From NCBI RefSeq assembly GCF_032854445.1, contig NC_088296.1, positions 7,121,435 to 7,185,434 on the forward strand: a DNA stretch of 64,000 nucleotides, given 5' to 3'. Under the pieces are notes generated by a model. It did no database searches and had not been told where the DNA came from. It was given only the letters and a program-made list of their open reading frames with translations. The stretch is from Liolophura sinensis. Its lineage: Eukaryota > Mollusca > Polyplacophora > Chitonida > Chitonidae. Below are positions 21,994 through 33,710 of the stretch, piece by piece (the first letter of the stretch is position 1; each line of letters begins with the position of its first letter). A program made the translations under genes and the position numbers.

Positions 21994-24900
21994 GTTTTGA
22001 GTGGACACTTACATGTACATCCCTAAACTAGAGGGAAATCATCTCCATCCCGGAGATACATTGTAGCTACAGTTGTGTGGCGCTTATATTTCACCCTGTT
22101 ACACATACATATATAACTTCTTGAACACACATATCTAAAGGTCTGGATGAGGCAGTAAGCGATTTTTCTGTTTGGTAGGAAAACCAGGAACTTCACACTC
22201 AGGAGGTAAAAAAGGCTTATTGTGCAGCCTTGGAAGCTTTACAAGCATGGAAACAACAGTCCTTAGATGGCATAAAAACCCGCTATTCACAGTGGAACCT
22301 GGAGTGTAGCGCTATACTCAAACATTTTCAGCTACAGACCCAGGAAATGGAGAGGATGGTACAGGCTTCCAAAGATTTGTTAGCGTCAATGGATGTCGAG
22401 TTTTTGCAGGTAAGTCAAATGTGCACATTCTCAAACACTGGTTCAGCTGCTTCAACTCCAGATGTTACCCATAACCCAACCACCCTTAGGAACTGTTATC
22501 AGGTGTTCAAATCCATCTCATGCTGCCAGATCTACTAACGTTGATTCGAGTTCAACAGTTTTGTTTTGCTCAGTAGTACCCTCCGGTCGCTGTCAACTTT
22601 TCTACCCATAACCGAACCACTGTCCGATTAAAGCAATAGAGAAGCAACATGCAATGTGAAAAAGAACATACTGCATGCTTTTTTTCAAAAACAAGGCTTG
22701 TATGAAAACAGATCTTTTGGGGAAAATTACATTGCATGAAACACCATGGAATTTATTAATCGGAATTGAGAGCTGATGTGAACTATGTAATAGAATGGAA
22801 TGTAATTGTAATCAGGGAATGGTCTAAAAGTTTTTATAACTGTGTTCTTCTAATATGTTGAGGTGAAAGTATGGCTACAGTATCTCAGTTTCGGTTATCA
22901 TCTTTACATGATTTTATGTGTTTTCAATTCTGTTTGTTGACAGGGTTCCACAGACTTCACCAAAACGTATGTATAAATGTGTTCTACCTATCTAGGTTTG
23001 TTATACATGTGCACATGACTATTGTCAGCAGATGTGTTTCTGTAACACTTAGTACCAGCACTGTAGTTGTCCAAAACATGACCCAAGTGTAAAATATATC
23101 TAATGTTTAAACATACGTTTGTCCAGACAAATCAGATCTAATCTACGTTGCACACAAGATTACTGCACGACTGTGTCTCTTTGTTTTCTCTTCTCTTCTC
23201 ACAGAGTTGATGACCAGCTGAATGATATAAGAACAGATCTGGATAGACATGAGGTCAGCAAACAGAAGCTTCTAGATTCTGTACAACATGACCACGTTGT
23301 CCCTAGACAGGTGACTGTAAAAGAGACAGTGCAAGAACGTCAGGGCTTAGAACAAGCCGTCGGTGGACAAATATCACCCCTACGTGTTACTAGTAAGTTC
23401 GTATATGTGTGAAAGGTATACAGTAGGGTGTGCTCAAAAGTCATAAACGACTGTAGGCTTTACATTACTATGTGCATCAAGGGAGTGAGAGAGTGCTTGG
23501 AGTTTAACTTCGTACTTAACAACTTTTCAGTCATATGACGACGTCATGTGCATCGAAGACACAAACATAAAAGTATGAGGTGTACGCTAGGGTGTGAAAA
23601 AAACACAGACTGATGTCAGATTTTCACTAGGATGTGGAAAAAAGAAAAAACGTAATGCAAGGTGTAAGTAGGGTTTACACAGAAGGCACAAACTAATGTG
23701 AGGCATACACTCGGGTGGGCAAAACAAGATACAAACTAATGTGAAGCATGCAATAGGGTGGGCAAAACAAGATACAAACTAATGTGAGGCATGTAATGGG
23801 ATGAGCAAAAATGTACAAACTAATGTGAGACATGCCATTTTGTGGGCAAAAAAGGTACAAAGTAATGGGAGACATACACTAGGGTGGACAGAAAAGATGC
23901 ATACTAATGGGGGGAATGCACAAGAGTGGGCAAAAAAGGTACAAACTAATATGAGACATGCAATACAGAGGGCAAAAAGTTACAAATTAATGTGAGGCAT
24001 GCATTAGGGTTGGCAAAACAGATACAAACTATTGTGAGGCATGCACTAGGGTGGGCAAAACAAGATAAAACCTAATGTGAGGCATGCAATAGGGTTGACA
24101 AAACAGATACAAACTAATGTGAGGCATGCACTAGGGTGGGCAAAACAAGATGCAAACTAATGTAAGGCATGCAAAAAGGTGGGCAAAACAAGACACAAAC
24201 TAATGTGAGGCATGCAGTAGGGTGGGCAAAACATATGCAAACAAATGTAAGGCATGCAAAAGGGAGAGCGGAAAAGGTACAAACTAATGTGAAGCGTGCA
24301 CTAGGGTGGGCAAAAAAAGATACAAACTAATGGGAGGCATGCAATAGGGTGGGCAAAACAAGATACAAACTCATGTGAGGCATGCGATACGGTGGGCAAA
24401 AATATGCAAACAAATGTAAGGCATGCAATAGGGTGTACACTGAAGACACAAACTAAAGTCAGGCATGCACTAGGGTTGACAAAACAAGATACAAACTAAT
24501 GTAAGGCATGCACTAGGGTGGGCAAAACAAGACACAAACTTATGTAAGGCATGCGATGGGGTGGGCAAAAATATGCAAACAAATGTAAGGCATGCAAAAG
24601 TGAGGACGAAAAAGGTAAAAACTAATGTGAGACATGCACTAGGGTGGGCAAAACACGATACAAACTAATGTGAGGCTTGCAAAAGGGTGGGCAAAACAAG
24701 GCACAAGGTGAGGCATGCAGTAGAGTTGGCAAAAAAGAGGAAACGAATGTAAGGCATGCAATAGAGTTGTTAAAACAAGATACAAACTAATGTGAGACAT
24801 GCAATAGGGTAGGCAAAAATGGTACAACGTAATGTAAGACATACACTAGGGTGGACAGAATGCAGATGCAGACTAATGTGAGGCATGCATAAGAGTGAGC

Positions 24901-27900
24901 AAAACAAGATACAAACTAATGTGAGCCAAGCGATAGGGTGGGCAAAAGAAGATACAAACTAATGTGAGGCATGCACTAGGGTGGGCAAAAACAGATACAA
25001 TCTAATGTGAGGCATGTAATATCGTGGGCAAAACAAGGTACAAACTAATATGAGGCATGTACTAGGGTGGGCAAAAGAAGATACAAACTAATGTGAGGCA
25101 TGCACTAGGGTGGGCAAGACAAGATACAAACTAATGTGAGGCATGCAATAGGGTGGACAAAACAAGGTACAAACTAATGTGAGGCATGTACTAGGGTGGG
25201 CAAAATAAGATACAAACTAATGTGAGACATGCACTAGGGTGGGCAAAACAAGATACAAACTAATGTGAGGTATGCAATAGGGTGGGGAAAAGAAGGTACA
25301 AACTAATGTGAGGTATGCAACAGGGTGGGCAAAACAGATACAAACTAATGTGAGGCATACTCTAGGGTGGGCAAAAGAAGGTACAAACTCATGTGAGGCA
25401 TGCACTAGGGTGGGCAAAACAGATACAAACTAATGTAAGGCATGCACTAGGTGGGCAAAACAAGATACAAACTAATGTAAGGCATGCACTAGGGTGGGCA
25501 AAACAGATACAAACTAATGTGAGGCATACACTAGGGTGGGCAAAACAAGATACAAACTAATGTGAGGCATGCACTAGGGTGGGCAAAACAAGATACAAAC
25601 TAATGTGAGACATGCAATAGGGCGGGCAAAACAAGATACAAACTAATGTGAAGCATGCACTAGGGTGGGCAAAACAAGATACAAACTAATGTAAGACATG
25701 CAATAGGGCGGGCAAAACAAGATAGAAACTAATGTGAGGCATGCAGTAGGGTGGGCAAAACAAGATACAGACTAATGTAAGGCATGCAATAGGGTGGGCA
25801 AAACAGATACAAACTAATGCGAGACATGCAATAGGGTGGGCAAAACAGATACAAACTAATGTGAGGCATACACTAGGGTAGGCAAAAGAAGATACAAACT
25901 GATGTGAGGCATGTAATAGGGTGGGCAAATCAAGATGCAAACTAATGTGAGGCATGCACTAGGGTGGGCAAAACAAGATACAAACTAATGTTAGGCATGC
26001 AACAGGGTGGGCAAAAGAGATACATTCATACAGTAAGGTGTGCCAAGAACACACAAGCTGACACAAGGTATACAGTAGGGTGTGTACAGAAGATACAAAC
26101 TAATGTAAGGTATACACTGGGGTGTGCCTAGAAGAGACACACTAATGTGAGGTATACAGTGTACTGTGTCCAGAAGACGCAAACTAATGTGAGGTATACA
26201 GTAGGGCGTGCACAGAAGACAAATACTAATGTGAGGTATACAGTGTGCTGTGTCCAGAAGACAAATAGTAATGTGAGGTATACAGCAGGGTGTGCACAGA
26301 AGACACAAGCTAATGTGAGGTATAAAACAGGGTGTGTTTAGAAGACAAAAATCAGTGTGATGTATACAATAGGTTGTGTACAGAGGACACTAAATAGTGT
26401 ATGGTACTCGTAAAGTGTAAAGGGGGCTCTCTGAAGTCTAAAGGCATTCAGTAGGCCATTCTAAGAAATATAAAGCCAGTGTAAGCTATAAACACAATGG
26501 TTCGCTAAAAATTAATAAAAATGTAATTTATACAACAGTATATTTATGTTTGTTTTAAAAATGGAAAGCACATTGCAGAGTAATATATCAGCAGCTGTAC
26601 AGTTAGCGCAGGACAGATTGTTGTGTACCCCTGAGTGTCTGAGTGATATTTACCTCGTGTACAAATCAGCTGATGTACTGTTAGGACAGAACAGATAACA
26701 TATTGTAGTCTACCCCTCAGTGTGTAGACCTGTGATATTTAACACATTACTGATAGCAGAATATATTTCAACTTTCTTAATTATTAATGAAACAAGCATC
26801 CAAGTTAAAACTGAGTATTACTTACCAGACTCAAATGTAGTCAAACATGTATTTCAAAGGCAAAAACACCCTCATATCTGTTTCATTACTAATATTAAAG
26901 GGTTTCCATCTATGTATAAAGAAATAATTGTTGATCTAGATATATTTCCTCACTTGATATAAGTTTGCTTTTAATATTTAAATATATTAACTGTCTTTTA
27001 AAAAAATATATTGGAGAAACTTCAATAGTTAGAAGATTCCAATACTTCTTTATTACTAATAATTCTGATGGATTAAATAGTCTTTCGAACATTGTGGTAA
27101 AAGAATGTCACTTGGTAAGTTATGTGTGGCGAGTTAGCTCCCTTACTAGAGGACGGCTTCGGTAGCTGGTCACTCCACGAATGACAACAGGTCTACCACA
27201 GCTTCATAGTGAGTTTTGTGTTCAAATGTGCCATAACTGATAACTAAAACCAAGTATCGGATAGAGGAAGGTATTGTTCTTGTTGTAGGTAATAAGTTTC
27301 AAACAAATTAGAGCGCTAAATGTCTGTATTTTAACGCATTACTCGGCCTATGTCGTACCCGTCAGTTAGTTATATATCCAGTTCTTGTCGAAGCACAACT
27401 CTTTTAAACTTGCTGAAAATGACAGAAATCAGTGTATAAATTACATTCATGTCAGCAGTATATGTTATTTTATTCCAAGAGATTGTGTGGAAAAAGTAAA
27501 ACCACAGTATGTATACAAGTATTTACACCTAAGCCTTACAGTGTGTGTTTATGAAGTGCTGTTGTTTATACTGCTTCTGTTGTGTGTTTGCAGAGCCGAC
27601 GCTGAGATTCACAGAGACAGACGATAGTGAGCTGAGAATTACTGACAGCGGCTCTGGGGTAGAGGGTGTGGGCTTGTACAGGGGGTTGTGGAGAGCTGTG
27701 ACAGACGGGGGTTACCAGACGGGCAGGTTCTACTGGGAGATACACATCACCTGTTCACCTGGCTGTTACTATCATGTAGGAGTCACACAGGAGAGCTGTG
27801 GCGTGAGTGAGGAGACAGACCCTGGCCGCAACACCTGGTTCATTGTGATGGAGTACCGTGGTGATGAGGTCAGCTGTTATACTCACAGTGGTGGTGGTGA

Positions 27901-28171
27901 GATCAAACCTGGCTATCTACAGTGGAGACGTTACACACGACCTCATCACCTGGGTGTGTACCTGGACTGTGATGACCAAACACTGACAGTCCTGGACTGT
28001 GACAACAACCAGGTAATGTACACTGACAGTGGTGTTATCGTCACAGAGCCTCTCGTGCCATGGGTTGGGTTTTATGTCTGGTCTGGATCTGTGTCTGTGT
28101 CTGCTCGTCTGGTAACGGGTGACTCTACAACTCTGCCTCCAGTTCTCTGTGATATGATAAGCACTTCCTGA
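20352..28171 (+). CDS. TRIM protein, RING-Bbox1-Bbox2-coiled coil-SPRY, six coding exons (unit 1)
   Basis: Joined exons 20352-21017, 21423-21518, 22179-22409, 22944-22966, 23205-23392 and 27594-28171 give 1,782 nt, a 593-residue open protein with every junction in phase (0, 0, 0, 2, 1). TRIM proteins are cytosolic RING E3 ubiquitin ligases that dimerise through the coiled coil and bind targets through the C-terminal B30.2/SPRY domain. Many of them act in innate immunity. Here RING is at residues 14-70, B-box 1 at 110-150, B-box 2 at 180-209, coiled coil at about 223-340, linker at 340-401 and SPRY at 403-593. The start is the first ATG after a strong acceptor (20328), with A at -3 implied by AAATT and G at +4. 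No single TRIM orthologue is claimed. The substrate is unknown. Confidence 0.95.
21423..21518 (+). CDS. TRIM exon 2: start of coiled coil, 96 bp (unit 1)
   Basis: 32 codons between acceptor CATTACAG and donor GTTGGT. The length equals the 96-bp coiled-coil exon of vertebrate TRIM genes. Heptad-like Leu and Val spacing. Identical base for base in unit 2. Confidence 0.93.
21935..21988. repeat. (TA)n microsatellite in TRIM intron 2 (unit 1)
   Basis: About 27 TA units without interruption. The unit 2 counterpart (52545-52641) is longer and interrupted. Confidence 0.95.
22179..22409 (+). CDS. TRIM exon 3: coiled coil, 231 bp (unit 1)
   Basis: 77 codons between TTTGGTAG and GTAAGT, rich in Glu, Gln, Lys and Leu, with an amphipathic helical pattern. 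The 231-bp length is again the classical TRIM size. Four residue changes against unit 2. Confidence 0.93.
22944..22966 (+). CDS. TRIM micro-exon 4, 23 bp (unit 1)
   Basis: The 23-bp exon lies between TTGTTGACAG and GTATGT. It supplies seven codons plus two bases, and only with it does exon 3 join exon 5 in frame. Its length matches the well-known 23-bp TRIM micro-exon. It sits inside an apparent short ORF in another frame that should be ignored. Confidence 0.9.
23205..23392 (+). CDS. TRIM exon 5: linker, 188 bp (unit 1)
   Basis: Acceptor CTTCTCACAG, donor GTAAGT at 23393. Encodes about 62 charged residues linking coiled coil to SPRY, with no recognised fold. Length differs from vertebrate TRIM linker exons. 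Four residue changes in unit 2. Confidence 0.9.
23406..26400. repeat. 43-bp minisatellite array in TRIM intron 5 (unit 1)
   Basis: About 70 head-to-tail copies with a 43-bp period (for example CATGC at 25568 and 25611). The consensus contains GGGTGGGCAAAAC, GATACAAACTAATGTGAGG and CATGCACTA. The centre is homogeneous. Both edges (before about 23700 and after about 26000) carry older variants with TACAGTAGGGTGTG. Monomers lack stops, so long minus-strand frames with a 43-residue repeat appear; these are artefacts. The array ends about 1.2 kb before the SPRY exon. Confidence 0.95.
23482..23545 (-). mobile_element. SINE family A tail fragment in the 43-bp array (unit 1)
   Basis: About 64 bp carrying TGCTTGGAGTTTAAC and AGTCATATGACGACGT, between TGTGCATCAA and TGTGCATCGA, which look like a target-site duplication. 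Also in unit 2 (54132-54203). Confidence 0.7.
26401..27593. other. End of TRIM intron 5 (unit 1)
   Basis: Near 26591-26745 a block of about 80 bp is repeated twice in diverged form (CAGCTG..GACAGA..CCCCTCAGTGTG). The rest is AT-rich, closely conserved with unit 2, and shows no exon that fits the phase. The acceptor follows at 27593. Confidence 0.6.
27594..28171 (+). CDS. TRIM exon 6: B30.2/SPRY domain (unit 1)
   Basis: 191 codons and a stop in one exon, acceptor TGTGTTTGCAG. The PRY half begins PTLRFTETDD. The domain signatures TGRFYWEIHI (WEVE motif) and HLGVYLDCDDQTLTVLD (LDYE motif) are clear. The C-terminus ends in a Thr/Ser/Leu-rich tail. Compared with unit 2, changes cluster between conserved strands, for example right after the PRY start, around GCYYHVGV, and in the WVGFYVW segment. 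Confidence 0.95.
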
Positions 28172-28572
28172 CCATCGGGTAATTATTCATTACATCTTTT
28201 CCATCATATTATAATTTGTTGACATATACTTTGATTAGTTTTTTTTTTCAAGCAAACTGACCAATTTGTATAGTTTCTTCTGCGAAGTGGTCAGTGATCT
28301 GTCACAAGCTTACAGCTTGGTGTAGTTATACACAGTCTGTCTGACTTGTCCTGAACATCAATGTCAGGTTTCTTTCAGACAAAATACATGTAGATAATGA
28401 CAGGGTAGTTTTATTTTTTAGTAATGGTTTGTAAATCAGCATAATCAGGAGTGTCACTGAGCAAAACATGTCACAGTTTATACATGACAATACATATAGT
28501 CAACATGGTGCATGTAGTAATTCTTGTTGTATTATCTAACTTAAGTTTCTGAGGGAAAAAAAGTAACTGAGA
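28172..28572 (+). other. 3' UTR and downstream of TRIM (unit 1)
   Basis: Similar to 58523-58962 apart from indels. No AATAAA is seen in the first 600 bp. The first canonical AATAAA is at 28825-28830 and may or may not be used. Confidence 0.4.
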
Positions 28573-31227
28573 GATATATTCCCTTTTAGGTTAGGTTATG
28601 TAGTAAATCTTCAACCTCTAAAATGTATATAAATGTATAACTTTCGTGAGGAATCTTGGCATACCTCCACATGTAGCTTGCACATCTGTCTACAACACTC
28701 TCAGCAGCCATTTTTTTTTAGCTGCAGTGGCTGAAAGTGAAGTCATAACATTTTCTTACTTTGGTAACCTCTAGAGATGTGGATAATAACACTGGGGTAA
28801 AAGTTTTCTGTTCTATCCATTACAAATAAAATTCGGATGTTAGATGCAAAGTAGAACAGCAAAAATTTATAATGTATGAACAACTTAAATCCCTCTGTGT
28901 CACCTTTATCCAATCAGTCCTCCGACTTCAGTTCAGAAGGAAATCTTGAACCCAATTTCCCGAATTGCACACATGTAACCTATAAATAGGACAAATTTTA
29001 AAAATGTTTTGTTAGTAATATCTTTATATGGATTTGGCACTAATACCAAAATCTTACATGGCTAATGGCAAATGTCAAATTTCAGGGCTGTGGGTAATGG
29101 CCCCCTGGGCTGATACTCTACACGTAAGAGTCTGGGATAGGATGTTTTGCGGAAAATGGGGTTTAAATTTCTTTTCTGTCAAAAAGAAAATCTGCAGAAA
29201 TGAAAATTTACCCTGTATTTCCTTAAAATACAACACTTGTTGTCCTTAGATGCTAAAATTTTACCAGTTCTGTTGCTGCGCAGAAGTTCTGTAAGAATTG
29301 ATAAGCCTATCTCCACTTGTACCTGTAGGAAGGAATTAAAAAAAATAAACAAATTTTTATAATTATTGTTGCACAGGCAGCACATTTAATCAAATTTCAT
29401 CAAAGATATGAAACAGATCAACTTTCAAACCTATTTTGAAACACAGCATTAGCATATTTAATGTTGTAAATTCACCTTGCATATAACAAAAATGCGTTTC
29501 CATACTGTCATACATGTATGTAGGTGTTTCAGAATATGTGATAAAAATAACTTGCTACGTCTATCTGTATAAATCTTGAAACAGTTCTGGTTTAATAAAT
29601 GCAATCTTACACTCACCTTTGTAAATGAAATTTGGAAATGCAAGCCTTGTAAGTGTGAGGGGGGAATTTTGCATAAATAGCGGGATGGGGTGAAGGGGGA
29701 AGGGGGGGGGGTAGACAGGGTTGGGATTGTAATGGTTGGGGATAACCCATAGTAGGCCTAAATACCCAAAAAGTAGTCCAGTGAAGATAAAACACTCACA
29801 ACCTGACCCAGGGCTTCCGCTGGCACTCGGCGTAGTCGCAAATTTAGAATTTTTTGAAATGGCGATAAAATTTGAAAAAATGCGAATGTTTTTGGTGACA
29901 AATTTATTTACTTAAGAAAAAATACAGACGTTATACAAAATCTACCATGAAATTTTTCTGGGGTTTTTAGCAGATTTTCGCAATTTTTCTAATGAAAATA
30001 ATCCACTCATTTTCATTTCAAACGACCTCGTCACGGCGAAACAACAACAACACAGTTGTATGGCGATTACTTGACAGAAATCTACAAAGAGGGTTCAGCA
30101 TTGTTACAAGTTGTCTTACATTAAATAACGCTTGAAAATTCTTTTTGTTAAATAGCGAATCATGGCATATTGGGGAATGCCTTTCATTGCCAATTGTAAA
30201 AAAAAAATTATCAAAGAAAATAAATCAAGGTAGAGTTACACCTGTAAATAAAGTTACCTCCCATGAAAAATTTAAACTTTTCCACTTAATAAACTATTTT
30301 TTTGTTTGGATCCGCAATAAATTAAATGTTTCAGAATATGTGCCGTTACATAAATGTGTTCGACGTCTGGTTTTCTTCTGTCAGACTGTATTACTCCAGT
30401 GCACTGATCATAATGCTGAATTGAAATGAACTGAATTTACAAATTTATTTTGTAACAAATTTTTCTGATAGAGGAAATTACATTTTACTAGGATCCTACA
30501 GACAGGTTGAAAAACGGATTGATTTTTTTTTCAAAATAAAATCAAAAAAACAAACACATGCTGCCAAGCATTGGTCTATTATTTTGAGGGCAATTGTTCT
30601 AAATGTAACGTTTGATAAACTCCAGATATAGCTGGAACAGACCAAACTGATTCTAGCAGCTACACCAAAGCAGACAAAAACAAATTACAGATGGAGACCT
30701 ACAAAAATCATGGATACGGCTTCCATTCAAAGAGATGATGATCACAAAAGATTAAGTCAAGGCTGATGAGGAAGTATGGCTAAAGAAAAACAGCATTTGC
30801 TACAAAATCTGATGAGTGGCTAAAAAGTGACCGGCTAAAAAAGATACTGACCCAGAGGAAGCCCTGCTGACGTTATCACAATAAAGGTGATCAGGCGAAA
30901 TTGGGTTTTTTGGGATTTTCTACTGTTTTTCTATACACTTTAGATGTTTGTATGTGCTCACACTTTACAAATTCAGCCCCAGGAAGTATCAGTCAGTGCA
31001 TAATAGGGTTCTTTTTCCACAGCCTGGAACATGCACATTGTTAAGGACAGCCATCTTTGAATAATCAGGGACAAATGTACATGTAGCCATGCTCTGTGTC
31101 CATGTAAAATCAGCTGGAAAATCATTTTTGATTTCTGAACTTGCAGATGTGAAAGTCTGGCTTTGAGTAATTCTAGACCAGTGACGTGTATTCAATTGCA
31201 ATTAAAATCACTGCCTTTTTTCTTTTA

Positions 31228-31388
31228 CCTAATTGTGTAACTTACTACTGTTTATGTATTTACATAAAGAGTTAGAATAAAACCCTGGCTGAGGTAAATT
31301 GACAAGAGGCGGTATTTCGCCGGTTACGTGTAACCATTTGCCAGCGATCACACTATTGTCGCTGCTCTAGTTTTGCTCTCTATAGTGT
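31228..31388. repeat. Dispersed ~185-bp repeat (unit 2)
   Basis: Same orientation as 2016-2200. It lacks the 58-bp SINE fragment that follows it in units 1 and 3, showing the empty site. Confidence 0.7.
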
Positions 31389-31799
31389 CCGTTTTTAATT
31401 ATATTGTACCTGATTTACGTCGTCATCACTAGTACTGTAGCTAAGACAACCTGTGGTCAAGGTTATGAAGTCATCTATTAGCATATTGCCCCATTGCTTC
31501 TGCTTGCTGTTATTTTGATGTCAGTTGTATTTGTATTCATCTACTTGTATGATTCAGTGATATTGTGCGTTTTTCTGTTCTTTGTGCTCCAACTTCTGAG
31601 AAATATGCTAAATGAAAATGAATGATTGTGTATTATGTAATTCTCGTTTGACTGATTGAGTTAGTGTCAATGAAATGTAATAATACACACGTAAAATCAT
31701 GAACCATATGTAGTATTTGTTACACGATGTTTTACGTAAACGAACTTCATATTCAACATATTCAGGTTGCTGGATGGGTATCTTATCAGTAGTAATGGG

Positions 31800-32254
31800 T
31801 TTCCTCTCCCTAGTCCTCACATTACCCGATGAGTATTTTCTCAGGAGAGCTGGTTTTCCGCTCTTTCTAATACTGGGTCCACATATTACCCAATAGGCAT
31901 CTTCTCAAAAGAGCTGGGTTATCTCTCTTTCTATTACTGGGTCCACATGCACATTACCTGATGTGTATCTTCTCTGGAAAGCTGGTTTTCCCCTCTCTGT
32001 AATACCAGATCCACACATTACCTGGTGTGTATTTGCTCTGGAAAAGTGGTTTTTCTCTCTCTGTAAGACCGCATCTATAATTACCTGTGTATCTTTTCTG
32101 GAGAGCTGTTTTTCCCCTCTCTGTAATACCAGATCCACACATTACCTGGTGTGTATCTGCTCTGGAAAAGTGGTTTTTCTCTCTCTGTAATACCGCATCT
32201 ATAACTACCTGTGTATCTTTTCTGGAGAACTGGTTTTCCTCTCTCTGTAATACG
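31800..32254. repeat. 64-bp minisatellite, first array (unit 2)
   Basis: About seven diverged monomers that belong to the divergent upstream block. The array stops in mid-monomer at GTAATACGG. Confidence 0.9.
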
Positions 32255-32394
32255 GTAGTGTCGGTGAAATGTCATGAACCGTATGTAGTATTTTTACACG
32301 ATTTTTTACGTATACGAACTTCATATTTAACGTATTCAAATTGCTGAATGGGTACCTTATCAGTAGTGCTGGTTTCCTCTCAGATACCCGAGTA

Positions 32395-33240
32395 CTTACA
32401 TTACCCGCTGAGTATCTTCTCAGGAGAGCTCGTTTTCCTCTCTTACTAATACTGGGTCCACATATTACCCGATGAATATCTTCTGAGGAGAGCTTGGTTT
32501 TCTCTCTTTGTAATACTGAGTCCACACATTACCTGATGAGTATGTTCTCTGGAGAGCTGGTTTTCCTCTCTCTTTCTAATACTGGGTCCACACATTACCT
32601 GGTGTGTATCTTCTCTGGAGAGCTGGTTTTCCTCTCTCTGTAATACCGGCTCTATACATTACCTGATGTGTATCTTATCTGGAAAGCTGGTTTTCCTCTC
32701 TCTGTAATACCGGATCTATACATTACCTGATGTGTATCTTATCTGGAGAGCTGGTTTTCCTCTCTTTGTAATACCGGATCTATACATTACCTGATGTGTA
32801 TCTTCTCTGGAGAGCTGGTTTTCCTCTCTCTGTAATACCAGATCTATACATTACCTGGTGTGTATCTTATCTGGAGATCTGGTTTTCCTCTCTTTGTAAT
32901 ACCGGATCTATACATTACCTGATGGGTATCTTATCTGGAGATCTGGTTTTCCTCTCTTTGTAATACCGGATCTATACATTACCTGTGTGTATCTTATCTG
33001 GAGAGCTGGTTTTCCTCTCTTTGTAATACCGGATCTATACATTACCTGTGTGTATCTTATCTGGAGAGCTGGTTTTCCTCTCTCTGTAATACCGGCTCTA
33101 TACATTACCTGATGTGTATCTTATCTGGAAAGCTGGTTTTCCTCTCTCTGTAATACCGGATCTATACATTACCTGATGTGTATCTTATCTGGAGAGCTGG
33201 TTTTCCTCTCTTTGTAATACCGGATCTATACATTACCTGA
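32395..33240. repeat. 64-bp minisatellite, second array (unit 2, about 13 copies)
   Basis: Starts after a second copy of the array leader (32255-32394, matching 2552-2690) and is roughly twice as long as the array in units 1 and 3. Alternating TGTGTATCTTATCTGG monomers suggest recent local expansion. Confidence 0.92.
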
Positions 33241-33570
33241 TGGGATGAAGTAATGACGGTAGAAAACTACGAACGTGTCAAAAATCTCCAGTCAACGAAA
33301 TTGATAACGTTTGCTTCAAAATTAGAAGATTTAGGGTAGTCAAGAAATCGGCTGTGAACTTTTAATATTGAGTAATTTCTAGTTCAGCCGCCTGCGCGTG
33401 TTTGTAGATTCTGTGACCAGATTTTCGGGCTACCACCTTTACAATTAGGAAAGCAAAATGGAAAGAAAAACGAAACGCAAAGATGATTTGAAACACTTAA
33501 CTTTAACAGATTAATTGTTTGAGTGTACATGATATTATCTCCGCACCGGGTTCAGATCATTCCTTACGTG

Positions 33571-33710
33571 GACAGCCATTGGTCAAATGTTGAATGGAAT
33601 ATGAACATGAAAGAGCCACTGACCAATCAGAAATGACGATCTGTTAATATTTAGCCCGGAAGTCTTCTGTCTGACAAAAGCAACAGCTGCATGGCGGAAG
33701 CTTGAGTTAT
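33571..33710 (+). promoter_or_regulatory. Promoter-like block upstream of gene X (unit 2)
   Basis: Same two CCAAT boxes, CCGGAAGT and ATGGCGGAAG as in unit 1. CRE TGACGTCA at 34289-34296. An ATG present in unit 1 at 3492 is lost here, so the ORF starting there is not conserved. Confidence 0.35.

Larger units (their letters stand above)
1..28572. repeat. Tandem segmental duplication, unit 1
   Basis: Window base 1 aligns with 28573 and 58963, and the order of elements then repeats: 64-bp array, SINE, gene X, Tc1 remnant, promoter modules, TRIM gene, 43-bp array, SPRY exon. Matching landmarks in units 1 and 2 are offset by 30,155 (array end), 30,171 (gene X), 29,931 (gene X last exon), 30,586 (TRIM exon 1) and 30,351 (TRIM stop). 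The offset drifts through indels and array length. The left end of the unit may lie slightly outside the window. Confidence 0.95.
28573..32254. other. Divergent upstream block of unit 2
   Basis: Corresponds to 1-2550 of unit 1 but is much more diverged. Recognisable shared parts are 28573-28790, 29720-30045 and 31135-31800. The intervening 28790-29720 and 30045-31135 have no counterpart in units 1 or 3, and the three-hairpin element is missing. G-rich run near 29700. No credible gene seen, only short AT-rich ORFs. Confidence 0.7.

Noticed and set aside
22871-23092. 73-codon ORF across the micro-exon
   Set aside because: Wrong frame. Only the 23-bp exon 22944-22966 fits the TRIM reading frame.
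23406-26400. CRISPR-like array
   Set aside because: The repeats are contiguous 43-bp monomers with no unique spacers, in an intron of an animal gene: a minisatellite.
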